DNA from: Bacteroidales bacterium
GTDB lineage: Bacteria; Bacteroidota; Bacteroidia; Bacteroidales; VadinHA17
Assembly (NCBI GenBank): GCA_024763075.1
Contig: JANTGF010000024.1
Span: 1-46,938, forward strand
Direction of reading: 5' to 3'
Length of the DNA stretch: 46,938 nucleotides
In this document: positions 1-7,465 of the stretch, piece after piece
How the letters are laid out: the number at the start of each line of letters is the position of its first letter
Position numbering within the stretch: position 1 is the first letter of the stretch
Position numbers and translations under genes: made by a program
The notes under the pieces: generated by a model
Told to the model about the DNA's origin: nothing
Databases searched by the model: none
The model's input: only the letters and a program-made list of their open reading frames with translations

Positions 1-42
1 ATGAACGATGAAGGATGAACGATGAAGGATGAACGATGAACG
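1..42. repeat. Heptamer tandem repeat (ATGAASG)x6
   Basis: Six contiguous 7-bp units run from the first base of the window: ATGAACG, ATGAAGG, ATGAACG, ATGAAGG, ATGAACG, ATGAACG. The array probably continues to the left. Related heptamer tracts occur after the pcm gene (about 32405) and after the araC-type gene (about 45844). There is no spacer structure, so it is not a CRISPR array. Confidence 0.85.
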
Positions 43-140
43 AACTCCAAATCACCGCAAAAGTTACGGAGATCAAACAAGGCATAGGTAGATATAAAGT
101 AATTTTAATAATTCTGTATTCTTTAGAAATGAAAAAATGG

Positions 141-148
141 TACATTTG
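141..148 (+). promoter_or_regulatory. Bacteroidota -7 promoter element
   Basis: TACATTTG is an exact match to TAnnTTTG and lies 33 bp before the ATG at 182. I did not see a convincing -33 TTTG at normal spacing. It probably drives the ceramidase-like gene. Confidence 0.5.
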
Positions 149-181
149 TCGATAATTTTTCTAAGCAAATTATAAATTAAG

Positions 182-1576
182 ATGAAAATATTTTTTAAAA
201 TTCTGGGGTCAATCATCATCATTCTGTTGCTCTTTTTATTCTGGGCACTGGAGAAAGTGGATTATACTCCTTATTTTGAAAGTGATTATTACGAATCCAC
301 CCGTTCCCGGTTTGACAGTATTTCCAAAACCATTTCTCTGGCAAAAGGGAATATCCATATTGGTTTTGGTAAAAGAAGTATTACTCCTGAGTTGGGTGCG
401 CAAAAGGACAATCCTGAAAAAGGTTCCTTTGTAAAAATTCCAATGGCCGGGTTTGGAAGTCGTAAAGGAAGCTATGCAGAAGGTATCCATGACAGTATTT
501 TTGTGAAAGCTGTTGCACTAAAAGTTCAAAATAAGTTATTAATTCTGGTGGGGGCTGATATACTCATCATTCCTCCTGTTATTTCTGAGGGAGTAACCAG
601 GCGGTTACATGAAAAAATGGGACTGAAAAGGAATCAGTTATTCTTTTCGGCAACTCATACACACTCAAGTGTTGGAGGCTGGTCTGAAGGATACGTAGGG
701 GAAGAATTTGCCGGAATTTATAACCCGGAGGTTATAAAATGGCTAATTCAACAATTTAGTAATGCTATTGAAACTGCTGTAAATGATCTTCAACCGGGTA
801 AAACCGGAACAGGTTCTTTTAATGCCGCCGATTTAATATCAAACCGCCTTATTGGAGAAAAAGGTGAGAAAGACTCTGAATTTGTTTTCCTTGTTGCTAC
901 TCAAAATTCAGGAAAAAAGATCATTCTCGGTTCTTTTGACGCACATGCAACCACCCTGGGTGGTTGGAATATGCAAATCAGTGCAGATTATCCGGGCTAC
1001 TGGCAGCGAAAACTTGAAAATAACGGGTTTGACATGGCTGTCTTTTTTGCCGGGAGTGTAGGAAGCCACAGTCCAAGAAGCAAGGGAGAAAAATTTGAAA
1101 AACCCGGATATATTGGTGAAGCCCTTGCAGACAGCGTGATTAAATACAGCAGTTTAGTTGAATTATCTGATAGTACCGCCTTATCCTACCTGAGTTTAAA
1201 AATGACATTACCGGCTTTTCATATCAGGGTATCGGATGGTTTGAGATTAAGACCTGTTTTGGGTTCAAGACTTTTTCCTGATGTAGGTGATGCCTATGTT
1301 CAATCGGCGAGAATTGGCAGACTGGTTTGGATGACAAGCCCGAGTGATTTCAGTGGTGAACTGGCCATTCAACTGAAAGGTGCCGGATGCAGAAACGGAT
1401 ACAATGTTTTTGTAACAAGTTTTAACGGCACGTATGTTGGTTATATTATTCCGGGTAAGTATTATCATCTGGATGAGTATGAATCCAGGCTCATGTCATG
1501 GTTTGGTCCGTACATGGGTCCATATAACTATGAAATGATGCGCAGGATGTTGCAAAGGACAACCTCATTGAAATAA
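182..1576 (+). CDS. Neutral/alkaline ceramidase-family protein, membrane-anchored
   Basis: This resembles the N-terminal catalytic domain of neutral/alkaline non-lysosomal ceramidases, zinc amidases that release the fatty acid from ceramide. Residues 4-23 are a hydrophobic signal anchor, so the enzyme should face the periplasm. Recognisable blocks are GFGKRSITPE (about 61), the THTHS motif (His159, His161) and FDAHATT (His255), which match the positions of zinc ligands. GSHSP (Ser297) may correspond to the GDVSP nucleophile loop. At 464 aa it is shorter than full ceramidases (about 650-700 aa) and appears to lack their C-terminal immunoglobulin-like domain. Such short homologues are common in Bacteroidota and need not use ceramide. 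It is convergent with the BNR-repeat gene 20 bp downstream. Confidence 0.75.
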   Translation: MKIFFKILGSIIIILLLFLFWALEKVDYTPYFESDYYESTRSRFDSISKTISLAKGNIHIGFGKRSITPELGAQKDNPEKGSFVKIPMAGFGSRKGSYAEGIHDSIFVKAVALKVQNKLLILVGADILIIPPVISEGVTRRLHEKMGLKRNQLFFSATHTHSSVGGWSEGYVGEEFAGIYNPEVIKWLIQQFSNAIETAVNDLQPGKTGTGSFNAADLISNRLIGEKGEKDSEFVFLVATQNSGKKIILGSFDAHATTLGGWNMQISADYPGYWQRKLENNGFDMAVFFAGSVGSHSPRSKGEKFEKPGYIGEALADSVIKYSSLVELSDSTALSYLSLKMTLPAFHIRVSDGLRLRPVLGSRLFPDVGDAYVQSARIGRLVWMTSPSDFSGELAIQLKGAGCRNGYNVFVTSFNGTYVGYIIPGKYYHLDEYESRLMSWFGPYMGPYNYEMMRRMLQRTTSLK

Positions 1577-1596
1577 CAGCAATCAAATAGCATAAA

Positions 1597-2943
1597 TCAA
1601 TCCGTATCCCCTTCCCTGATCCAGTCTTCGGTTATCCTTGCATATTTAATGGTTTCATTTGGTTGGAGCTTCTTATCTCTCCTGTGAAAACTGTAGATAA
1701 CATGAATGACCCCACCTTCCCCCTCAATAACAGATGGATATGAGCTTTGTGTGGCGATTTTAAGATCACGTTTATCCAGTTCCAGATGCCGGGTATATGG
1801 CCAGGTTTTTCCCTCATCTTCAGAAACGGAAACAGCCAGACTGTTTCTGCCATCTTCAGTGTCATTATACGCCAACACCCAATGTCCGTTTTTAAGGGTT
1901 ACAATATCTGCACCTGAACCCTCGTTTGGTAGTTGCGAGTCCTTAACCAGACTCCAGGTATTTCCCTTATCATTTGATTCACTCACCATTAAACGTTTGG
2001 GTGGAGGTCCGTTATCACGCATATACGCCACAAGAGTACCATCTTTTTTTTCAGCTATGGAAGGCTGGATATTTCCGGGTGCAACCAGCGGTTCAGAGAA
2101 CTTCCAGTGAATGCCGCCATCATCGGTAATAGCCATCAGGGAAAAACTGAATCCATCTGAATAGAGCGGAAGAATCATTCTTTTCTCACCAACAAATACG
2201 GCCTTATTCTTTGTCTGCCAGCCCATCCTGCGAAAATAGGGATATCCACGCTTCCCCTCTACACGGTTCCCGTTCCTATCCATGTAATAGCCATCTCTAA
2301 GCATATCTTTGCCTTCTGCTTTTCCCATCAGATCTTCTTTCCATTTTTCCCATAGCTTTTGCAATTCCTCGCTCTCCCCCAGGGTTTCTTTCAAATAAGA
2401 ACCATAAGCATCAACCTGTCTTTCAACAGATTCCACAAACTTATCATCCGGCAATATGCCTCTTTCGGCTTTGTTACCGGGCTTTACAAAAATGGTTTGT
2501 TGCCAGTTCCATTCCGGAGGTCCCTCTTTTTGCATATAATCATTACTCAAACGAAAAGCCGGAAGTGAGGTTGACCATTGGTTGGCAATTACAGTGTACC
2601 ATACCAGCCAGAGTTGATTTTCCTTGTCAAGAAACAAAACAGGATTAATATCCGGAAAGTCCGGTACATCAGCCATTACAAATACTTTACTCCAGGCATG
2701 CTCTCCTTTCAGTAAACGTGATCCCAAAATTCGTACATCATCCGCCCATCTTTCACCTGATCCCTGAAACCAGGCAGCAAGCAAGGCGCCATTTGGTAAT
2801 TCTACAATGGTTGACCCATGGGCATGATCCTTTGTAAGCGGGAATAATTCAGTTTGAAGGAAATCCGAATACTGGCAGTAAACTGATCCAAAACCAAAGA
2901 AGAATACCGCAATTAGTGTAAAGTAGATTAATTTTCTCATCAT
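1597..2943 (-). CDS. Exported BNR/Asp-box sialidase-family protein
   Basis: This is a predicted six-bladed beta-propeller hydrolase of the sialidase-like BNR group. A signal peptide covers about residues 1-23 (VYCQ cleavage region). Three Asp-box motifs are visible: TDDGGIHW (273-280), SNDKGNTW (323-330) and SEDEGKTW (373-380). The HAHGSTIVELPNG block near residue 40 is typical of the BNR_2 group. Residues about 140-235 form a charged, helix-rich insertion not expected in a plain propeller. I could not assign the full sialidase triad (arginines, Tyr/Glu, Asp), so the substrate is open; some relatives cleave other acidic keto-sugars. Two adjacent ATG codons begin the gene; either could be used. 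It is divergent from the amidohydrolase gene. Confidence 0.75.
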   Translation of the reverse strand: MMRKLIYFTLIAVFFFGFGSVYCQYSDFLQTELFPLTKDHAHGSTIVELPNGALLAAWFQGSGERWADDVRILGSRLLKGEHAWSKVFVMADVPDFPDINPVLFLDKENQLWLVWYTVIANQWSTSLPAFRLSNDYMQKEGPPEWNWQQTIFVKPGNKAERGILPDDKFVESVERQVDAYGSYLKETLGESEELQKLWEKWKEDLMGKAEGKDMLRDGYYMDRNGNRVEGKRGYPYFRRMGWQTKNKAVFVGEKRMILPLYSDGFSFSLMAITDDGGIHWKFSEPLVAPGNIQPSIAEKKDGTLVAYMRDNGPPPKRLMVSESNDKGNTWSLVKDSQLPNEGSGADIVTLKNGHWVLAYNDTEDGRNSLAVSVSEDEGKTWPYTRHLELDKRDLKIATQSSYPSVIEGEGGVIHVIYSFHRRDKKLQPNETIKYARITEDWIREGDTD

Positions 2944-3088
2944 ATTATAAAAATTTCATAACTCTGTTATCCGTCTTGCTTTTTAATCTTTCAAAAATAC
3001 AAATACTTAAAATATGATTTTAACCAAATTTTCACCAATATTACATTAATTTTAATACAATCTGCCAAAAATCAAAAATCAATAAGAA

Positions 3089-5014
3089 ATGAAAAAGAAT
3101 TTTACATTCCTGCTTTTATTATTTTTTTCTATCAACCTCTATTGTCAGATCAGGATTACAGACCGGCCTGAAGATGGATTCGAACAAAGAATTCGTTTGG
3201 AGGTTGACAGCATATGGATCATTGATACTCATGAACATTTAATGCCGGAAAAAGCAAGAATAAAAATGGGAGATGAGATTGATTTTTCATATTTATTCAC
3301 CCATTATGCCAAAGAAGACCTGATCTCGGCAAGTAATGAACCAGGGTTGATCGATGTTATCTACCAACATAAATTTTCGGAAGAGGACCGGTGGGAAGTA
3401 CTAGCTCCATTTTATGCATCCATGAGAAGTACTGGGTATGGACGGGTTCCCCTGATTGTAGCCCGTGACCTTTTTGGGGTTTCTGATATTAATGCTGTCA
3501 CTTACTCCATTCTTTCAAAAAAGATCAAGGAAGCAAGTCACCCGGGCTGGTACGAATATGTACTTAAAAAACGGGCGCGAATCGAATTGTCAGTTCTGGA
3601 CATGGGCCATGCAAGGTATGATAACAAATTCTACCGTCACGTGGAAAGATTCGATGACTTTATCCAGATATCCTCCTTATCAGAGGTCAAAGCACTTGGG
3701 GACAGGTACGATATGAGTGTTACAAGCCTGAGTGATTACCTTGCTGTTCTTCGAAAAGCGTTTGAAGAAGGTGTTAATTATGGAATGGTTGGCGTTAAAT
3801 CAGCGCTGGCATATAAACGAATCCTGTATTATGAGAACGTTCCCGGTGAAAAAGCACGCACTATTTTCAATTCACTCCTGAACAAGGAAGCTCTCAACCG
3901 GGATAAAATTAAAGCATTACAGGATTATATGATGCACAGAGTACTGGACCTGACAGATGAATTCAATTTACCCATTCAATACCATACCGGATTGCAGGCC
4001 GGAAACGGAAACACACTTACCAATTCAAAACCAACCCATCTGGCAAATTTGTTTATGGAATATCCGGATGTAAATTTTGTACTTTTTCATGGCGGATATC
4101 CATTTGGTGGAGAATTATCGGCATTGGCAAAAAACTTTCCGAATGTTTTTATTGACATGTGCTGGACATATGTTATTTCTCCTTCCTACAGTGAACGTTA
4201 TCTTCATGAATGGATTGAGACTGTTCCCGCAAATAAAATCATGGCCTTCGGAGGAGATTACAGCCTGGTGGAAGCCGTATATGCCCATTCAGTAATGGCC
4301 AGGGAAACAATCATAAATGTATTAACCGAAAAAGTCCGTACACAGTACCTGACGGAAAAGGAAGCCCTTCATATTGCTAAATTGATTTTACGCGAGAATG
4401 CTTTACAATTATTCCATCTTAAGGATAAAAAAAACACGGTGGACAAGATTGAAGCACTGAATAAACCAGGTGAATTACATGACTGGTGGAAAATGTATAA
4501 GTCCGGTACAGGCTTTATCAAAAACTGGAAGGTCATCGGGCCGTTTGATTTTGGTAAAGGGCTGGATCAGAAGTACCCACCGGAGAATAATATACAGCTC
4601 AATAAAACTTATACCGGACAGGGAGGAATTAAGACAGAATGGATTACCGGAAATACAGGAGAGTCAGGTTATTTAAACTTTATAAAAGTATTCAGAAGCA
4701 GATACCAGAACGTTACCCCGGAGCTGGAAGGCATTGCTTATGCCTATTCAGAAGTACTCTCTCCTGATAATCGCAAAATTACTATGAGTATTGGTAGCAA
4801 TGATGGAGCAAAAATGTGGATAAACGGTGAAGTTGTGTATAAGCTCCATGCAGGAAGGGCCGCTTTCCCTGATCAGGATATCATCAAAGTAAACCTCAGA
4901 AAAGGATGGAACAAAATTCTTGTAAAAGTGGAGAATCTTGGAGCAAACTGGGGTCTTTATGTACGCATTCTGAATCCGGAAAATGAATTAAAACTGAAAG
5001 AATTCCAGGATTAA
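3089..5014 (+). CDS. Exported amidohydrolase-family protein with C-terminal beta-sandwich
   Basis: A signal peptide (about 1-19, ending LYCQ) is followed by a TIM-barrel metal-dependent hydrolase of the amidohydrolase superfamily. The first-strand metal motif is IDTHEH (His48, His50). Later barrel motifs are QYHTG (His299), FHGGYP (His334) and AFGGDY (Asp390), consistent with metal ligands and the terminal catalytic Asp. Residues about 470-641 form a separate domain beginning KNWKVIGPFD and containing GSNDGAKMWINGE, like beta-sandwich domains on exported carbohydrate-active proteins. Relatives include uronate-isomerase-like and amidohydrolase_2 proteins; the substrate cannot be read from the sequence. 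The 145-bp gap to the divergent BNR gene should hold both promoters. The next gene, on the other strand, ends at 5070. Confidence 0.75.
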   Translation: MKKNFTFLLLLFFSINLYCQIRITDRPEDGFEQRIRLEVDSIWIIDTHEHLMPEKARIKMGDEIDFSYLFTHYAKEDLISASNEPGLIDVIYQHKFSEEDRWEVLAPFYASMRSTGYGRVPLIVARDLFGVSDINAVTYSILSKKIKEASHPGWYEYVLKKRARIELSVLDMGHARYDNKFYRHVERFDDFIQISSLSEVKALGDRYDMSVTSLSDYLAVLRKAFEEGVNYGMVGVKSALAYKRILYYENVPGEKARTIFNSLLNKEALNRDKIKALQDYMMHRVLDLTDEFNLPIQYHTGLQAGNGNTLTNSKPTHLANLFMEYPDVNFVLFHGGYPFGGELSALAKNFPNVFIDMCWTYVISPSYSERYLHEWIETVPANKIMAFGGDYSLVEAVYAHSVMARETIINVLTEKVRTQYLTEKEALHIAKLILRENALQLFHLKDKKNTVDKIEALNKPGELHDWWKMYKSGTGFIKNWKVIGPFDFGKGLDQKYPPENNIQLNKTYTGQGGIKTEWITGNTGESGYLNFIKVFRSRYQNVTPELEGIAYAYSEVLSPDNRKITMSIGSNDGAKMWINGEVVYKLHAGRAAFPDQDIIKVNLRKGWNKILVKVENLGANWGLYVRILNPENELKLKEFQD

Positions 5015-5069
5015 TCACCTCCCTCAGGAAGTAACCAAAGGTCTTTGCTGGCTGACTATTCCACCAATA

Positions 5070-5246
5070 CTATTTGGCTTCCCAGTAGCACCTTTTCGGC
5101 GAAACAATTAATTCCTCTGTTTTCAACACTTTCATTGCCTTATCCACCAGTTTTTTATCCAGTCCTGTTTTTTCAGCAATTTCTCCGGCCTTTAAAGGCT
5201 TTTCTGTTTCTTTTAAAGCTTTTAGTACAGCATCACGTGGTTCCAT
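5070..5246 (-). CDS. Small winged-helix (MarR-like) DNA-binding protein, 58 aa
   Basis: I found this short gene by translating the minus strand: it begins [17 protein letters not shown] and ends [10 protein letters not shown] before TAG. It reads as one compact winged helix-turn-helix: helix 1 (DAVLKALKE), helix 2 ([10 protein letters not shown]), recognition helix ([16 protein letters not shown]) and a short wing ([11 protein letters not shown]). Similar stand-alone mini-HTH proteins of about 55-65 aa with the SPKRCYYE-type ending occur in Bacteroidota and some anaerobes. It starts 27 bp after the acyl-ACP thioesterase gene ends and is probably cotranscribed with it. The lone Cys in the wing could be redox or metal sensitive (inference). 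Its target is unknown. Confidence 0.8.
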   Translation of the reverse strand: MEPRDAVLKALKETEKPLKAGEIAEKTGLDKKLVDKAMKVLKTEELIVSPKRCYWEAK

Positions 5247-5273
5247 TATTAAATTTTTAGTTAGTAATCAGAT

Positions 5274-6005
5274 TTATTTAAATATCATCTTCACCCTGCA
5301 AACTTCTTTTTCATTCCTCTTCAAACTTCCCAGCAAAAAGCTTTTATTGCCATCATTCCACCCAAGTTCAACATCTACAAGTTCATCGGAAAAAACTTCG
5401 GACATATAATTTATTTCAAAACAGTTAATACTTTTTTCCTTTATTATGGCATCGGGTAAGGTATCCAGGACCCATTTAGCATACCATACATTGTTCACAT
5501 GTCCGTTGACATCAATTTCATTTTTCTTTGTTTCTATCTGTAAATGGTAATCGGTATGATCCGGTTTCGGAATTTTTTCAAGCCTTTGATCGATGGCTGA
5601 AAGTCCCGGATAATCGAGATCTCTAAAAACATTTGCCATCATTCTGGGTCTTTTTGACTGCCTGTCAATTACCAGCCAGTAGGATGCTGCCCGCACAAGA
5701 GCATTCCCTTTTATGTCAAAGAGTTTAAAATCCCTGACAGCAAACAAACGGTCAATTCCTTTGGGCCATGTTTTCAGTAAAACGGTTTCTCCAATACGAG
5801 GCCACTGATCTACCTCAACTCTCAATCTTGATAAAATCCAGGTATCGTTTGCTTCATTCAAGTCACTCACACCAAACTTCAGTTTATCAGCATGTTCTCC
5901 CGCATTTTTTTGTAAAGAATTCAGCAAACCAGTCAGTAAAAGCTTACCGTCTTCATTCACATGAGCAGCGCTTATTTCAATTTTTTTCTGATAAATTAAT
6001 TCCAC
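5274..6005 (-). CDS. Acyl-ACP thioesterase (FatA-like)
   Basis: This double hot-dog thioesterase should release fatty acids from acyl-ACP in the cytoplasm. The first hot dog covers about residues 1-125, with the family block DTWILSRLRVEVDQWPRIGE. The second begins near 140 and carries the active-site motif DVNGHVNNVWYAKW (Asp165, Asn167, His169), as in FatA-type enzymes. The length of 243 aa is normal for bacterial members. The start codon is GTG; the nearest upstream ATG runs into a stop after two codons. A weak promoter-like TATATTGC lies about 20 bp upstream, so it probably has its own promoter downstream of the terminator at 6068-6102. The mini-HTH gene follows at 27 bp. Confidence 0.85.
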   Translation of the reverse strand: MELIYQKKIEISAAHVNEDGKLLLTGLLNSLQKNAGEHADKLKFGVSDLNEANDTWILSRLRVEVDQWPRIGETVLLKTWPKGIDRLFAVRDFKLFDIKGNALVRAASYWLVIDRQSKRPRMMANVFRDLDYPGLSAIDQRLEKIPKPDHTDYHLQIETKKNEIDVNGHVNNVWYAKWVLDTLPDAIIKEKSINCFEINYMSEVFSDELVDVELGWNDGNKSFLLGSLKRNEKEVCRVKMIFK

Positions 6006-6067
6006 TATTACAGGTCCATAAAAAATGAAGCTGCAATATAAGGAAAATCGATTAAAATATTTAAATA

Positions 6068-6102
6068 AAAAAAATCCGGCACTGACAAAGCCGGATTTTT
6101 AA
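6068..6102. terminator. Rho-independent terminator downstream of the 128-aa protein gene
   Basis: A 10-bp perfect stem (AAAATCCGGC at 6071-6080 with GCCGGATTTT at 6090-6099) surrounds a 9-nt loop. Read on the minus strand it is followed by a T-rich run. It lies 32 bp past the stop of the gene at 6134 and separates that gene from the thioesterase. Confidence 0.85.
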
Positions 6103-6133
6103 GTTAGGTTAAAAAATTTAAAAAAAGGGAAAT

Positions 6134-6520
6134 CTATCCGGCCATTGCCTCCTCAACTTCTACGGCCAGCATGTGTAAAACTCTTTCTTTTATAAAATCA
6201 AATTCATCAAAACGATTAAATATCAGTGCGTTTCTCATTTCTTCCAACATTTCCATCACATAATCTATTATTTCTCTCCAATTAGGATCGGGACTGGTAT
6301 TAAGTTTTTTTACTGACTCTCTGGCAAACATTACATCGTTTAATGTTTCGATGGTCATCATTATATCTTTGATTTCTTCTACGTTATCCAGAAAAACTTC
6401 AGCATGTATTCTTTGATAAATTCCCATACCCTCACGAGGTACTTTAAATCTTAATACATCTAAAATCTGTTTGTTTCTCTCTGCAAGTAGTTCCAGTCTG
6501 TACAATTCCTTTTTTGTCAT
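6134..6520 (-). CDS. Hypothetical protein, 128 aa, helical and acidic
   Basis: I do not recognise the family. The product is soluble, with no signal peptide or membrane segment, rich in Glu, Asp, Met and Leu, and predicted almost wholly alpha-helical (for example MTKKELYRLELLAERNKQIL and NWREIIDYVMEMLEEMRNAL). The spacing of hydrophobic residues suggests a small helical bundle or dimer. It starts with ATG and ends before a clear intrinsic terminator, so it seems to be a monocistronic unit. Codon use matches its neighbours and it looks like a genuine gene rather than a chance frame. Confidence 0.7.
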   Translation of the reverse strand: MTKKELYRLELLAERNKQILDVLRFKVPREGMGIYQRIHAEVFLDNVEEIKDIMMTIETLNDVMFARESVKKLNTSPDPNWREIIDYVMEMLEEMRNALIFNRFDEFDFIKERVLHMLAVEVEEAMAG

Positions 6521-6961
6521 TTTTAGTCTCTTGGTTTATATTCATTTCACATACTTCCCCTGGTTCCGTCAGGAACATTTTTGTCAGTTTCAGATGTTTA
6601 AAGGGTTTATCAGGAATTTGCAGCTACTTTTTTTGCTTCAATTTTTAATTTAACAATTTGTCTTTCGCCGGTTTCTTAAAATTGGTTTTCAGCTTCATTC
6701 TCAAACTGAATGTTTTTACCATATCTACGAAAATAAACAGAAACGGGTTACAAATCACCGGTAAAATATTCACTGAAAAACCAATCCTGTTTTGAACTGC
6801 TTTATTACCAATTTCTTAATAAAACAATTAAATGTCGGCTTCCTGACTATTGGTTTCCTGATATGGAAGTATCATTGTATCGAAAACGATTACCGGATCA
6901 TTGAATTAGATAGCCGGAGTTTTAAAAATAATGGTTTTAACTAATTAAAAAAACATTTACA
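6521..6961. other. Intergenic region without a recognisable gene
   Basis: This 441-bp AT-rich stretch lies between two divergent genes. It should hold the promoters for the 128-aa protein and the thioredoxin. I see no conserved ORF, no exact TAnnTTTG with a matching -33 element and no strong hairpin. A short ORF entering it at 6471-6653 on the plus strand is antisense to the neighbouring gene and lacks family features. Confidence 0.6.
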
Positions 6962-7363
6962 ATGAAAACAATGAAGAAGATTGCTATTTTACTGGTACTT
7001 TTTACCGGATTTAGCTTTTTAAATGTTTCCGCACAGGAAAAAGAATCTCCCAGGCTTTATGCAGTCATGTTTCATGCAGATTATTGCTCAGCCTGTAAAG
7101 CAATTTCTCCAACCATCAGTACTTTAAAAGAAGACCTGAATGGAAAAGATGTGAAATTTGTTAAGTTTGATCTTACAAATAAAGAATCTGAGGCGAAATC
7201 GAAAGAGTTGGCTAAAAGCCTTGGTTTAAGTACCGTGCTTGAAAGCAACAGAGGCACAGGTTATGTTGTATTGGTGGATGCAAAAACTAAAGAGGAAAAA
7301 GGCAAGTTAACGAGGAAGCAATCTGCAGATGAGATGATTGCAACTATTGAAAAGGCTTTATAG
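6962..7363 (+). CDS. Exported thioredoxin-fold protein, CSAC active site
   Basis: A signal peptide (about 1-25, ending NVSAQ) precedes a thioredoxin fold of about 100 aa. The redox motif is YCSAC (Cys42, Cys45), with Tyr in place of the usual Trp and SA in place of GP, which suggests a periplasmic function other than general reduction. The usual beta-strand VKFVKFDLTN follows, and a GTGYVVLVDAKTKE segment is near the C-terminus. The expected cis-proline is not obvious there, which is a departure from classical thioredoxins. A second Met four codons in (MKTMKK) is an alternative start. It is followed by a clear terminator. Confidence 0.8.
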   Translation: MKTMKKIAILLVLFTGFSFLNVSAQEKESPRLYAVMFHADYCSACKAISPTISTLKEDLNGKDVKFVKFDLTNKESEAKSKELAKSLGLSTVLESNRGTGYVVLVDAKTKEEKGKLTRKQSADEMIATIEKAL

Positions 7364-7412
7364 TTTCATTTTTATAGTTAAGCATGCCTTTCTTGGGTTA
7401 GAAGTTTGGGTG

Positions 7413-7448
7413 AAAAGCGGGAATCTGTAATGGGTTCCCGCTTTATTT
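7413..7448. terminator. Bidirectional intrinsic terminator
   Basis: AAAGCGGGAA (7414-7423) pairs perfectly with TTCCCGCTTT (7435-7444) around an 11-nt loop and runs into a T-rich tail. It lies between the convergent thioredoxin (+) and OLD-like ATPase (-) genes and can serve both. Confidence 0.85.
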
Positions 7449-7465
7449 GCATCTATGGTAATACC

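Noticed and set aside
1706-2110. 134-aa plus-strand open frame
   Set aside because: It lies wholly antisense to the BNR-repeat gene, which has clear Asp boxes and a signal peptide.
6471-6653. 60-aa plus-strand open frame
   Set aside because: It overlaps the 128-aa gene on the other strand and has no start context or family features.
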